Of a stretch of DNA of 58,394 nt, positions 1 through 8,789 are shown in pieces (positions within the stretch are counted from its first letter, which is position 1; the number at the start of each line of letters is the position of its first letter). Position numbers and translations under genes: made by a program. Under the pieces are notes generated by a model that made no database searches, was not told the DNA's origin, and saw nothing but the letters and a program-made list of their open reading frames with translations. Origin of the DNA: Stenotrophomonas maltophilia (GTDB lineage: Bacteria; Pseudomonadota; Gammaproteobacteria; Xanthomonadales; Xanthomonadaceae); the NCBI RefSeq assembly GCF_039555535.1, contig NZ_CP154630.1:4772501-4830894 (forward strand). The letters are read 5' to 3'.

Positions 1-645
1 CTGGTCGGTATCGCGGTCGCGGCCAGCCGCGGCCTGCTGCACGCACAGCAGGTGCAGCTGCAGCTGGCGGTACCGCAATGGGTGACCCCCTCCTTGTCCT
101 GGACGGCGGTGGCCGGCATCGCCCTGCCCTTGTTCGTGGTCACCATGGCCTCGCAGAACATTCCGGGCGTGGCGGTGATGCGGGCGTCCGGCTACGACGC
201 GCCGGTATCGCCGCTGATCGGCTGGATCGGTGTGGTCAATACGTTGCTGGCGCCCTTCGGTGCCTACGCGCTGAACCTGGCCGCGATCACGGCCGCGATC
301 TGCATGGGCCGCGATGCGCATGAAGATCCGACACGGCGCTATACCGCCGCCATGGCCGCCGGGGCCTTCTATATCGTCATCGGGCTGTTCGGTGCAACGG
401 TTGCCGCACTGTTTGCCGCCTTCCCGAAGGAGCTGGTGGCCTGCGTGGCCGGTATCGCGCTGTTCAGCACCATCGCCAACAGCCTGGCCAGTGCGCTGGC
501 GGTAGAGCGGGACCGCGAGGCGGCACTGGTCACCTTCCTGGTCACCGCCTCCGGTGTCACGCTGGCCGGCATCGGCTCGGCGTTCTGGGGCCTGGTGGCC
601 GGTGCGCTGTGCCTGCTGGTATTGCGGCCCCGCGGGGGTCGCTGA
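1..645 (+). CDS. benE: BenE-family benzoate/H+ symporter (5' truncated by window)
   Basis: This is the C-terminal 214 residues of an inner-membrane permease; the frame is already open at base 1, so the start lies outside the window. The sequence is a run of hydrophobic helices rich in Gly and Ala. The stretch ASQNIPGVAVMRASGY and the following helix with AAITAAICMG are typical of the BenE family, which imports benzoate with protons. The gene ends in a short arginine-containing tail and converges on the next gene with a 6-bp gap. Family membership rests on recognised sequence. The substrate is inferred from the family, and no benzoate catabolic genes lie in the window. Confidence 0.85.
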   Translation: MVGIAVAASRGLLHAQQVQLQLAVPQWVTPSLSWTAVAGIALPLFVVTMASQNIPGVAVMRASGYDAPVSPLIGWIGVVNTLLAPFGAYALNLAAITAAICMGRDAHEDPTRRYTAAMAAGAFYIVIGLFGATVAALFAAFPKELVACVAGIALFSTIANSLASALAVERDREAALVTFLVTASGVTLAGIGSAFWGLVAGALCLLVLRPRGGR

Positions 646-651
646 TCCAGC

Positions 652-1425
652 CTATCCCGCCAGCACAGCACCAACCGTACCCACCGCCAGCATGATGACG
701 ATGGCCACCAGTGTGGCAACTACGCTGGTGCCACCACGCGCGGCCAGTTCGTTGCGCATGCGTGCTTCATCGCCCCCCGCCACGGCACGGGCGCGGGCGA
801 TCTGTCGCTGGCAATGGGCCAGGTACCAGCTGTTGCCGAACATGCCGGTGGTGATGCTGAGCGCAAAGGTGATGACCAGTGACAGGCCATCCGGCACATC
901 CAGCAAGGTCTCCACCACGCTGATCAGCAGCAGCAGGCCAACCCAGAGCGCCGCGAGGCGGTACATCCTGCGGTACATCATCCACACCAGGCCGATCAGG
1001 AATGCCGGCCAGTGCCAGGTTCCGGCACCCGTGGCGATGCCTTGATCCAGGCGCCAGCGCTGTCGGTAGACCGGGAAGTTGCCGCCGACCACGCTGGCGT
1101 ACAAGGCCATCTCGCCCTCCAGCCCGGCGGCCGCAGCCATCTCCGGTGCAGCGGCAGGCGCACGATACGGATCGGACGGGTCGCCGACACTTGGCGCAAT
1201 GCCCTCAACCCCCGGTATCGCGTCGATATCCGGGGGCGGAGCCACCGCGATGGGTGTTGAGACCTGCTCCAGCTCCGCCAACGGCCGCCACGAGAGCATG
1301 CCTTCGCACCACACCAGCGTGCGTGCCGTAACCGTTCCTTCCTGCTGCAGCTGGCGAAGACCGGCCAGATCCACCGGTCCTTCGCTCTGCCTGCCGTTGG
1401 CGTACCACCATTGTGCTTCCTGCAT
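652..1425 (-). CDS. GYF_2 (DUF4339) and DUF2628 membrane protein
   Basis: Predicted 257-residue protein of unknown function. Residues 1-55 form a GYF_2/DUF4339 domain: WWYANGRQSEGPV near the start, then a leucine-rich helix and a conserved tryptophan segment (LVWCEGMLSWRPL). A proline/alanine-rich linker follows. The rest resembles DUF2628, with WHWPAFLIGLVWMMYRRMY leading into several membrane helices, so the GYF-like domain is probably cytoplasmic. I chose the ATG at 1425 because an AAGG lies 9 bases upstream; an ATG at 1434 is the alternative. The frame stays open upstream, but that extension looks non-coding. GYF_2 domains are often protein-interaction modules on bacterial membrane proteins; the role here is unknown. 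Confidence 0.8.
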   Translation of the reverse strand: MQEAQWWYANGRQSEGPVDLAGLRQLQQEGTVTARTLVWCEGMLSWRPLAELEQVSTPIAVAPPPDIDAIPGVEGIAPSVGDPSDPYRAPAAAPEMAAAAGLEGEMALYASVVGGNFPVYRQRWRLDQGIATGAGTWHWPAFLIGLVWMMYRRMYRLAALWVGLLLLISVVETLLDVPDGLSLVITFALSITTGMFGNSWYLAHCQRQIARARAVAGGDEARMRNELAARGGTSVVATLVAIVIMLAVGTVGAVLAG

Positions 1426-1475
1426 GTTTTCCATCCTTGTTACCCACATCGACAAACTGAAACTGCTGCCAGCGC

Positions 1476-2342
1476 TTACAGCGTGGAACTGGCCAGGGTC
1501 TGCACCAGCTGATGGCGCGCGCCCGGCACAAGGGTCATCTGCCCAGGCCCGGCGTTGGCCACTTCCAGGCACACATAGTCGCGCCAGCCATCGCCGACAT
1601 CCGCCATGTTTGCCGCCGCCTCGGCGCCCGGATTCCAGGCCACCAGGGTCTGGCTGCCTTCGCTGCGGATCTCGATCCGCCGTTGCAGCACCGGATCGCG
1701 CAGCACGTAATGGCCGCCGGCACCGTTGTAGATGCGATCACTGCGGCCCGGGTCACGCGGGTCGCGCAATGACCACGGCCCCTGCTGCAGGCGCAGCTGC
1801 GCGTAGTCCTCGTACTTGTCCAGGTACTGCAGGCCATCAAGGCCATCGACCTGGGCACGGAGCGCATCGCCCACGCGGAAGTAGCTGTGCAGGGCCTGGG
1901 TGAACGTCACCGGCGACGTTCCCGTGTTCTCGGTGATCAGCTGCTGGCGCAGCTGGCGGCCGATGCGCAGCTGCATCTGCAGGCGCAGGCCGGGATGGTC
2001 AGCCGTGGAGGGTGCCAGCCCCAGTTCCACGTCGCCGGCCTCATTCTGCCCGGCGTGCTGCAACTCCCAGCGCGCGGTTCGCACCAGGCCATGTGCGGGA
2101 GCATCAGCATCCTGCCCCTGGCGGCCGAACCACGGCCAGCACACCGGCACGCCACCGCGGATCGGCGTCGGCAGCTCCGCGCGTTGCGGCGACAGCCACA
2201 GCAGGTCCGGTTGCCCTTCGGGGATGAACGACAACAGCTGTCCACCGAACACGCTGATGACCGCCGTCGCGTTGGAGGTGCGCACGTGCCAGGCCTCCAG
2301 GCCGTGATACAGGCCGGTGCTGATGTCCGGATTCAACTGCAT
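1476..2342 (-). CDS. D-hexose-6-phosphate mutarotase (aldose 1-epimerase family)
   Basis: Cytosolic 288-residue enzyme of the YeaD-like branch of the galactose mutarotase superfamily, expected to interconvert alpha and beta anomers of hexose 6-phosphates. Recognisable blocks are the GGVPVCWPWFGRQG substrate-site segment, AHGLVRTARWEL, the likely catalytic histidine region (QALHSYFRVGDA) and a C-terminal VAWNPGAEAAANMADVG block ending near YVCLEVANAG. The start at 2342 is supported by an AAGGAG ribosome-binding site 9 bases upstream. Transglycosylase gene 2383-3651 lies 40 bp upstream on the same strand, so the two may be co-transcribed, although the functions do not suggest a pathway. Confidence 0.88.
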   Translation of the reverse strand: MQLNPDISTGLYHGLEAWHVRTSNATAVISVFGGQLLSFIPEGQPDLLWLSPQRAELPTPIRGGVPVCWPWFGRQGQDADAPAHGLVRTARWELQHAGQNEAGDVELGLAPSTADHPGLRLQMQLRIGRQLRQQLITENTGTSPVTFTQALHSYFRVGDALRAQVDGLDGLQYLDKYEDYAQLRLQQGPWSLRDPRDPGRSDRIYNGAGGHYVLRDPVLQRRIEIRSEGSQTLVAWNPGAEAAANMADVGDGWRDYVCLEVANAGPGQMTLVPGARHQLVQTLASSTL

Positions 2343-2382
2343 GCGATGACGCTCCTTGAAGACCGCGGCGATGATGTCGCGG

Positions 2383-3651
2383 TCAACGTGCCGCCGGCAA
2401 GGCCTTCTGCCCAGCGGGTGCGATGGCGGCGGCCTCTTCCTGCAGCGCGCGCAGGATGCGTTGTCCGGCGCGCCCATCCGCATTGGCCCATCCAAGGCGT
2501 TGCTGCTCGGCCTGGATCGCGCGACGCGTGGCGGTGCCGATCATGCCGTCGGCAGCGCCGATATCGTGGCCGCGGGACAGCAGCAGGGTCTGCAGCTGGC
2601 GGCGCTCATCACGGCCGATGCCGGGATCGTCGGTCGGCCAGGCCGTGGCCAGCCCGGTACCGCCGCGCAGCTGGTCGGCCAGCGTGGCGATCGCGAGCGC
2701 GTAGCTTTCGGCGGCGTTGTAGCTGTAAATCGCGTCGTAGTTGCGGAACACCAGCAGCGCTGGGCCCTTGCTGCCGGCCGGCAGCAGCAGGGCGGCACGC
2801 GCGTCGGCCGGGAGGTTGGCCGGGGCCAACGCACTGCCATCCAGCGCGGTCACGCCTTGCACGCGCCAGTCGGCCAAGGCCCGACGTTGGGTACGCCCCG
2901 CCTGGCTGGCATTGAAACCCGCGGGGATCCGCACTTCCATGCCCCACGGCTCGCCACTGCGCCAGCCGGCGCGCTTGAGGTAGTTGGCGGTGGAGGCCAG
3001 TGCATCGGGAATGCTGCCGACCAGATCGCGGCGACCATCGCCATCACCGTCCACGGCGATGCGTGCATAGGTGCTGGGCATGAACTGCGTGTGCCCGAAA
3101 GCACCGGCCCAGGAGCCGGTGAGCCCCTGCGCCTGCAGGTCGCCGCGGTCGATCAGCTTGAGCAGGGCCAGCAGCTCACCACGGAAGAAAGGCTGGCGGC
3201 GGCCGGCGCAGGACAGCGTAGCCAATGACTGCAGCAGCGGGCGCTTGCCGAACACGCGGCCGTAGTCGCTCTCCACGCCCCAGACCGCGACGATGGTGGC
3301 CGGATCGACGCCGTACTGGGCCGACACGCGATCGAGCAGGTCGCGGTGCTGCAGCAGCAGGGCGCGCCCATCGTCCACGCGCTGGCGATCGACCAGCGCG
3401 GCCAGGTAGTCCCAGATCGGCGTAGTGAATTCGGGCTGTGCATCGAGCAGGCCGAGCACGCTGGGGTCGGGTGTGAGGCCGGCGGTGATTTCATTGAAGC
3501 GGTCGGGACGGATTCCTTGTGTCGCAGCAGTGGCCTGCAGGCCCGACAGGCAGCGGCTGAACGCCGGATCGATGCCGGCGGCAGGGGCGGCAGGCGCTGT
3601 CGGCGCCGAGGCAAGCGCGGCCGCCAGGCCGAGCGTGGTCAGAATGGGCAT
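2383..3651 (-). CDS. MltB-family lytic murein transglycosylase with C-terminal peptidoglycan-binding domain
   Basis: Periplasmic 422-residue enzyme that cleaves the MurNAc-GlcNAc bond of peptidoglycan to give 1,6-anhydro products. Residues 1-25 are a signal peptide rich in Ala and Pro. The SLT_2/MltB catalytic domain follows, with the predicted catalytic Glu at about residue 127 in WGVESDYGRVFGKRP, then GAFGHTQFMPSTY and the GSIPDALASTANYL block. The last 75 residues form a PG_binding_1 module (LLSRGHDIGAADGMIGTATRRAIQ). The start is well set: GGAGG lies 5 bases upstream of the ATG at 3651. No lipobox is visible, so it is likely a soluble periplasmic member of the TIGR02283-like group rather than a lipoprotein like E. 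coli MltB. Confidence 0.9.
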   Translation of the reverse strand: MPILTTLGLAAALASAPTAPAAPAAGIDPAFSRCLSGLQATAATQGIRPDRFNEITAGLTPDPSVLGLLDAQPEFTTPIWDYLAALVDRQRVDDGRALLLQHRDLLDRVSAQYGVDPATIVAVWGVESDYGRVFGKRPLLQSLATLSCAGRRQPFFRGELLALLKLIDRGDLQAQGLTGSWAGAFGHTQFMPSTYARIAVDGDGDGRRDLVGSIPDALASTANYLKRAGWRSGEPWGMEVRIPAGFNASQAGRTQRRALADWRVQGVTALDGSALAPANLPADARAALLLPAGSKGPALLVFRNYDAIYSYNAAESYALAIATLADQLRGGTGLATAWPTDDPGIGRDERRQLQTLLLSRGHDIGAADGMIGTATRRAIQAEQQRLGWANADGRAGQRILRALQEEAAAIAPAGQKALPAAR

Positions 3652-3732
3652 GGCGTCCTCCGTGTTGCCGTTGCAGGGCCATCTTAGGCGCAGCGTCGCC
3701 ATCGAACCTGAAGCGGCGCCGGCTGCCGGTGG

Positions 3733-4707
3733 CTATATGCCGCGCAACAGGCGCAGGCCATAGGCCGGGCTTTCAGCATCCCAGCGCCGCACGAGCTGCA
3801 GGCCCGCTGGCAGCAGAAGCGCTTCGAAGCTGTCGTCGGTGTACTTGTGGCTGTATTCGACGCGGATCGGTTCGTTGGCCTCGATATGGAAAGTGCGGCC
3901 ATCCAGATGGACGTCCTGTGCGCGCTGGCTGACCAGATCGGTCTCAATGCGCAGCCGCGCTGTGCTGTAGCGGGCGCGGTGGCGGAAGCCGTCCAGGTCG
4001 AAGTCGCTGCCGATCTCGCGGTTGAGGCGGGCCAGCAGGTTGAGGGTGAACGCGGCGGTGACACCCTGTGCATCGTTGTAGGCCGCCTCGATCAGGGCCG
4101 GGTCCTTGTGCAGGTCGATGCCGACCAGGGCCAGGCCATCACGGCCCATGGTCTGGCGCATCGCGCGCAGCAACGCGATGGCATCCTCTTCGACGAAATT
4201 GCCCAACGTGGAACCGGGGAAGAACAGCAACCTCCGCGCGGGTTCGCGTTCGGGCATGGGAACGGCAACGGGACGGGTGAAGTCTGCACAGACCGGCAGC
4301 ATCTCGACCTCGGGCAGCGCCGGGGCCAGATGGTCGATGCTGGACAGCAGGGCGGCACGCGAGATCTCGATGGGGGTATACGCCACCGGTTCACGCAGCG
4401 CGGCCAGCAGCAGTGCGGTCTTGCGGCCACTGCCACTGCCCAGCTCCACCACGTGCAGGTGCGGGCCGACGCTGCGGGCGATGTCCGGCAGTACCTGCGA
4501 AAGCAGGGCCAGCTCGGTGCGCGTGGGGTAATACTCGCGGGTCCGGGTGATCTGTTCGAACAGGCGCGAGCCACGTGCATCGTAGAAGTACTTGGACGGC
4601 AGCTGGCGCGGTGTGCGGGACAACCCGGCCACCACGTCAGAAAGGATCTGCTGGCGACCGGGCGTGAGATCGGTCAGCGCCTGCAGCGCGTCGTGCACCG
4701 TGCTCAT
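3733..4707 (-). CDS. egtD: L-histidine N(alpha)-methyltransferase EgtD
   Basis: Cytosolic 324-residue SAM-dependent enzyme that trimethylates histidine to hercynine, the first step of ergothioneine synthesis. Family features are the N-terminal block LPSKYFYDARGSRLFEQIT followed by REYYPTRTE, the SAM-binding loop VVELGSGSGRKTALLL at about residues 87-101, and the FFPGSTLGNF segment. The start codon overlaps the stop of egtB by 4 bases (ATGA), so the two genes form a translationally coupled operon in the order egtB-egtD. The length fits the family (about 320 residues). No egtA, egtC or egtE is adjacent. Confidence 0.92.
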   Translation of the reverse strand: MSTVHDALQALTDLTPGRQQILSDVVAGLSRTPRQLPSKYFYDARGSRLFEQITRTREYYPTRTELALLSQVLPDIARSVGPHLHVVELGSGSGRKTALLLAALREPVAYTPIEISRAALLSSIDHLAPALPEVEMLPVCADFTRPVAVPMPEREPARRLLFFPGSTLGNFVEEDAIALLRAMRQTMGRDGLALVGIDLHKDPALIEAAYNDAQGVTAAFTLNLLARLNREIGSDFDLDGFRHRARYSTARLRIETDLVSQRAQDVHLDGRTFHIEANEPIRVEYSHKYTDDSFEALLLPAGLQLVRRWDAESPAYGLRLLRGI

Positions 4708-6014
4708 GACAGATCCCGGGCCAGGCGCAGGCCGGAGAACTGCCAACGCGCCGGTGGCATGAAGAAGTTGCGGTAGCTGGCGCGCACATGGCCACGGGGC
4801 GTGGCACAGCTGCCGCCGCGCAGCACCCATTGGCCACACATGAATTTGCCGTTGTACTCGCCGAGGTTGCCGGCAAAGGGGCGGAAGCCCGGGTAGGCGC
4901 CGTAGGCGCTGTGGGTCCATTCCCAGACATCACCGAACAGCTGCCGCAGGCCGCTGCCCTGCCCCACCTGGGGATGCAGATGATCGTCATCAGCGAAGTG
5001 ACCCCGCACCGGCTGAGACGCGGCCGCAGCCTCCCACTCGAACTCGCTGGGCAGGCGCGCTCCGGCCCAGCGGGCACAGGCGTCGGCCTCGAAGTAGCTG
5101 AGATGGCAGACCGGCGCGTGCGGATCCAGTTCGCGCCAGCCGCCCAAGGTGTATTCGCGCTGCAGGGTGTCATCCCAGTACAGCGGATGCTGCCAGTCTT
5201 CGGTTTCGCGCAGTGCCCAGCCTTCGCTGAGCCACCAGCGCGGTTCGCGGTAGCCGCCGGCGTCGATGAAGGCGCGGTACTCGGCGTTGCTGAGCGGGCG
5301 TTCGGCCAGGGCGTGGGCGGGCAGCAGCACGCGGTGCGGCGGCGATTCGTTGTCGTAGGCGAACACGGCGTGGTGCGGCCAAGAGGCGGCGCCGACGGTG
5401 ACGATGCGTTCGGGCGATTCGATCCAGCCCTGGGCACTGGCAGCGCCGGGGGTGGTAGGCAGGTCCTCGCGGTAGGCCGGCTGCAGCGGATTGCACCAGA
5501 ACGCGTGCTTGATGTCGGTGAGCAGCAGCTCCTGGTGCTGCTGTTCGTGCTGCAGGCCCAGCTGCAGGTGCTGCAGCGCCTGATCGTCGAGATCACCCGC
5601 GTCCAGCCGTGACTGTACCTGCGCATCGATCTGGCAGCGGTAGTCCTGCACCTGCTGCAGCGAGGGCCGTGACAGCAGCCCGCGCTGCGGCCGTGCATGC
5701 GCCGGGCCGATGCTCTTGTAGTAACTGTTGAACAGGTAATCCCAGCCAGGGTCATGCGCCGGTGCAGCCGGGAAGCCGGCCAGCACGAAACGTTCGAAGA
5801 ACCAGGTGGTGTGGGCCAGGTGCCACTTGCTGGGGCTGGCATCGGCCATGCTCTGCAGCATGGCATCTTCGGCACTGAGGGGGGCCGCCAACTGCACGCT
5901 GCGGTCCCGCACACGTGCGTACTGGCGGGCGAGATCGCGCTGCGGGGCAGCGACGGCGGCGGCTACGCTGTCCATGCCGGCAGCATCGGCGCCGGCGGGT
6001 GAGTGCGACGTCAT
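4704..6014 (-). CDS. egtB: Ergothioneine biosynthesis protein EgtB (hercynine sulfoxide synthase)
   Basis: Non-haem iron enzyme of 436 residues that joins hercynine to a thiol donor (gamma-glutamylcysteine or cysteine, depending on the subtype) with O2 to form a sulfoxide. The N-terminal DinB-like half carries the iron ligands: SKWHLAHTTWFFE at about residues 62-74, and the HxxxHxE motif HEQQHQE at 156-162. The C-terminal half is an FGE-sulfatase (formylglycine-generating-like) domain, with WEWTHSAYGAYPGF and RGGSCATPRGHVRASYRNFF. The protein lacks the fused C-terminal methyltransferase of OvoA, and the methyltransferase is instead the coupled downstream gene. The thiol donor cannot be read from the sequence alone. 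The gene is divergent from the GGDEF gene starting near 6126. Confidence 0.92.
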   Translation of the reverse strand: MTSHSPAGADAAGMDSVAAAVAAPQRDLARQYARVRDRSVQLAAPLSAEDAMLQSMADASPSKWHLAHTTWFFERFVLAGFPAAPAHDPGWDYLFNSYYKSIGPAHARPQRGLLSRPSLQQVQDYRCQIDAQVQSRLDAGDLDDQALQHLQLGLQHEQQHQELLLTDIKHAFWCNPLQPAYREDLPTTPGAASAQGWIESPERIVTVGAASWPHHAVFAYDNESPPHRVLLPAHALAERPLSNAEYRAFIDAGGYREPRWWLSEGWALRETEDWQHPLYWDDTLQREYTLGGWRELDPHAPVCHLSYFEADACARWAGARLPSEFEWEAAAASQPVRGHFADDDHLHPQVGQGSGLRQLFGDVWEWTHSAYGAYPGFRPFAGNLGEYNGKFMCGQWVLRGGSCATPRGHVRASYRNFFMPPARWQFSGLRLARDLS

Positions 6015-6125
6015 GGTTCGACGTCACTGCGTTCACAAGCGTGACCGCGCCGCACTCAAGAAGCCGGTGCGGGCGCCGCTAACGGCAATGCTGCGGCCGC
6101 GTCGTCACCGCGCTGGAATTCCTGC

Positions 6126-7406
6126 TTGCCCCTGCATCCGCTCCGCCAGCCTGCGCATTACCTGTTCGTGCTGCCCGCCGTGCTGGTTGCCGTGGTGCTG
6201 TGGGCAGCACTGGGCAACGAAGACGTGGCCAGTCCGGCCCAACGCATCCTGCCCTGGCTGCTGGCCTGCCTCGGCGCCGGCCTTGCCCTGCTCTACCACC
6301 AGGTGCGTACGCTCTGCCTGATGCTGGTGGTGGCCGTGATGTTCGCCCTGCTGCACCAGGACGTGGGTGGCTACCTGCGCAGCGGCCATGTCACGGCGCT
6401 GACACCGTTGCGCTTCCATGCCATTTCGGCCTGGTTGCCCTTGCTGTTCGCTGGCCTGGCGTTGTGGCCCGAGCGCGGCCGCCGCCGCCGCGACCTGCTG
6501 CTGCGGGGCGTTTCCAGTGGCACCGCGCTGATGATCTTCCTGCTGCTGGCCACGCAGCAACCGCGTGGCATGCACGATCTCCTGTCCAACCGCCACTGGA
6601 GCTGGATTCCGGCCGACTGGAACGCGCTGGCACAGCTGCCAGCCCTGCTGTTCCTGTTGGCAGCCGCCGCGCTGGGCTGGCAGGCCTGGCGGCATCCGCG
6701 CCCACTGCACACGGCGATGCTGCTGGCCCTGCTGTGCCTGTGGTGGATGCTGCCAAGGGTGTTCCTGCAGCCGGTGCTGCTACCGGCACTGGCCAGTGCG
6801 GCCCTGCTGCTGCTGCTGGGCGCGATGCTGCAGGAGTCGTTCCATATGGCCTTCCGCGATGAACTGACCGGCCTGCCGGGGCGCCGCGCATTCAATGAGA
6901 CCCTGCAACGGGCGCGTGGCACCTACAGCATCGCGATGGTGGACGTGGACCACTTCAAATCGTTCAACGACACCCACGGCCACGACACCGGGGACGATGT
7001 GCTGCGCCTGGTGGCCTCGCGCCTGGGCCGGGTGGATGACGGTGGCCGGGCGTTCCGCTACGGCGGCGAGGAGTTCGCGGTGGTGTTCCTGGATCGTCCC
7101 GCAGCGGCCTGCGTGGATGCGGTCGAGGCACTGCGGCAGACCATCGAGGAAACCCGCATGCAGCTGCGCGACCGGAGCACCCGCAGCCGCGACGATGAGA
7201 CGGGGCGCCAGCAGCGCGGGCGCGGCGGAAGCGGGCAGACGGTGCAGGTGACGGTGAGCATCGGGCTGGCGGACAGCCGCGTGGATGGGCGGCCGGCCGC
7301 AGTGATCAAGGCCGCCGACCTGGCGTTGTACGCAGCCAAGGACGGTGGCCGCAACCAGGTCCGCGCGCATGCCGGCCAGCGCGTGTTGGCGGTACGCGGC
7401 GGCTGA
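6126..7406 (+). CDS. Membrane-anchored GGDEF diguanylate cyclase
   Basis: Predicted 426-residue inner-membrane protein that makes cyclic di-GMP. The first 235 residues contain about six to seven hydrophobic helices with no recognised sensory domain. A GGDEF domain follows (FRDELTGLPGRRAFNE, MVDVDHFKSFNDTHGHDTGDD), with an intact GGEEF active-site signature at residues 313-317. A canonical RxxD inhibitory site at the usual spacing is not evident. The region around residues 347-373 is an unusual Arg/Ser/Gly-rich insertion before the final beta strand (TVSIGLADS). The start is uncertain: the frame has no ATG or GTG before the first helix, so the TTG at 6126, with GGAA 7 bases upstream, was used. 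Confidence 0.85.
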   Translation: MPLHPLRQPAHYLFVLPAVLVAVVLWAALGNEDVASPAQRILPWLLACLGAGLALLYHQVRTLCLMLVVAVMFALLHQDVGGYLRSGHVTALTPLRFHAISAWLPLLFAGLALWPERGRRRRDLLLRGVSSGTALMIFLLLATQQPRGMHDLLSNRHWSWIPADWNALAQLPALLFLLAAAALGWQAWRHPRPLHTAMLLALLCLWWMLPRVFLQPVLLPALASAALLLLLGAMLQESFHMAFRDELTGLPGRRAFNETLQRARGTYSIAMVDVDHFKSFNDTHGHDTGDDVLRLVASRLGRVDDGGRAFRYGGEEFAVVFLDRPAAACVDAVEALRQTIEETRMQLRDRSTRSRDDETGRQQRGRGGSGQTVQVTVSIGLADSRVDGRPAAVIKAADLALYAAKDGGRNQVRAHAGQRVLAVRGG

Positions 7407-7409
7407 GGC

Positions 7410-7802
7410 TCACACAGCGTCGAGGTAGTACCAGCGGCCGTCGATGCGCAGGAAGCGGCTGTGCTCGGCCATCTTCACCGCGCTGCCGCCGCCCACGCGG
7501 TAGCGGGCGGTGAAGCGTACTTCGGCGCTGTCGGCACCGGTGACCGTGTGTTCGTGCACGGTCAGGCCCAGCCAGTGCGTACGCTGGCCCGGCGCATCGT
7601 CCAACGCCAGCTCGGCCGGGCGGGTATCCGGGTGCCAGCTCTGGCGCAGATAGTCCGCCAGCCCCCGCACATAGGCGCTGTAGCGCGATCGCATCAGGTG
7701 CTCGGCATCGGGTGCGGCCTCACCGGCATGGAAACGGCCACAGCAGGCGGCGTAATCGGCGGGAAGGCCGCAGGGACAGGGATCGGAGGGTTTTCGGCTC
7801 AT
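7410..7802 (-). CDS. YchJ family protein with SEC-C-like zinc motif
   Basis: Small cytosolic protein of 130 residues in the YchJ/UPF0225 family. The N-terminus has the zinc-binding cluster [17 protein letters not shown] (SEC-C-like), followed by [15 protein letters not shown], a hallmark of the family. The C-terminal half has an NTF2-like fold signature (VRFTARYRV and [16 protein letters not shown]). The biochemical role of the family is not established. The ATG at 7802 begins MSRKPSD. The gene converges on the GGDEF gene with a 3-bp gap and is divergent from the TSUP permease that begins about 100 bp away. Confidence 0.88.
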   Translation of the reverse strand: MSRKPSDPCPCGLPADYAACCGRFHAGEAAPDAEHLMRSRYSAYVRGLADYLRQSWHPDTRPAELALDDAPGQRTHWLGLTVHEHTVTGADSAEVRFTARYRVGGGSAVKMAEHSRFLRIDGRWYYLDAV

Positions 7803-7904
7803 GCGGGCATTGTCGCCGGGTTGTGCGGATTGATCCACGCGGGGCACGGGTCAGCCGGTGCGGGACAGGCGTATGCTGTCGCGCCCCCACATCGATTGAT
7901 CGCC

Positions 7905-8684
7905 GTGCTGGAACTGGTTCCCCCTGAGTTGTGGTGGCTGGTGGTGATCGCCTTCATCGCCGGCCTGGTCGATGCCGCCGTCGGTGGCGGTGGGCTGGTG
8001 CAGCTACCCGGCCTGTTCACCGTGCTGCCGCAGCAGACGCCGGCGATGCTGTTCGGCACCAACAAGTTCAGTTCGATGTTCGGCACCGGTGCAGCCGCCT
8101 GGCGCTATGCGCGCAATGTGCGCTTCCCGTGGAAGCCGGTGTTGTTCGCGGCAGGCACAGCCTTCCTCTTTTCCTTCGCCGGCGCCACCGCGGTAAGCCT
8201 GCTGCCCAAGGACGCGGTGCGCCCACTGGTGCTGGTGCTGCTGATCGCGATGCTGGGCTACACGCTGTGGAAGAAGGATTTCGGCGCGCTGCACCGGCCG
8301 CAGGAGATCGGCCGCCGTGAACTGGCGATCGCGCTGGCCATCGGTGCAGCGATCGGCTTCTACGACGGCTTCTTCGGGCCGGGCACCGGCAGCTTCCTGA
8401 TCTTCCTGTTCGTGCGCTTCTTCGGCCTGGATTTCCTGCGTGCTTCTGCGGCATCGAAGGTGGTGAACCTGGCGACGAATGTGGCGGCGATCTCGTTCTT
8501 CGTGCCGACCGGCAACATCCTGTGGTTGTTCGCGCTGCCGATGGCAGCGGTCAACATCATCGGTTCGGTGGTGGGCACGCGTCTGGCGCTGAAGGGCGGC
8601 ACGCCGTTCATCCGCAAGCTGTTCGTGGGGCTGGTGGTGGTGCTGATCGCGCGGATGGCGTGGGATACGTTCCGCGGTTCTTGA
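7905..8684 (+). CDS. TSUP family (TauE/SafE, YfcA-like) membrane transporter
   Basis: Predicted inner-membrane permease of 259 residues with about seven to eight helices. The TSUP pattern is clear: IAGLVDAAVGGGGLVQLPGL in the first half and FYDGFFGPGTGSFLIFLFVR at the start of the second half form the pseudo-repeat typical of TauE/SafE proteins, which export or import sulfur-containing or organic anions. The start was placed at the GTG at 7905; a TTG at 7896 in the same frame is an alternative. The frame stays open far upstream, across the YchJ-like gene on the other strand, but that part looks non-coding. The substrate is unknown. Confidence 0.87.
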   Translation: MLELVPPELWWLVVIAFIAGLVDAAVGGGGLVQLPGLFTVLPQQTPAMLFGTNKFSSMFGTGAAAWRYARNVRFPWKPVLFAAGTAFLFSFAGATAVSLLPKDAVRPLVLVLLIAMLGYTLWKKDFGALHRPQEIGRRELAIALAIGAAIGFYDGFFGPGTGSFLIFLFVRFFGLDFLRASAASKVVNLATNVAAISFFVPTGNILWLFALPMAAVNIIGSVVGTRLALKGGTPFIRKLFVGLVVVLIARMAWDTFRGS

Positions 8685-8704
8685 GGGGCGTTATGACGTG
8701 GCAG

Positions 8705-8769
8705 GTGCCAACCTTGGTTGGCACGTTGTTTCAGGTCGCGAAGGGCAGCCGAGCATGGCTCGGCTCTAC
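8705..8769. repeat. Two palindromic REP-like elements after the TSUP gene
   Basis: A perfect 20-bp palindrome, GTGCCAACC/GGTTGGCAC, lies at 8705-8724. A SMAG-type GTAG element on the minus strand lies at 8747-8769 (AGCCGAGC...GCTCGGCTCTAC). Both sit between the converging TSUP and SMC-ATPase genes, 20 bases or more from each stop codon. Confidence 0.8.
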
Positions 8770-8789
8770 AGGTGGATTGCCCGAGGCGC

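Noticed and set aside
4704..6014. EgtB read as the ovothiol enzyme OvoA
   Set aside because: OvoA carries a fused C-terminal methyltransferase; here the protein ends after the FGE-like domain and the methyltransferase is a separate EgtD-type gene.
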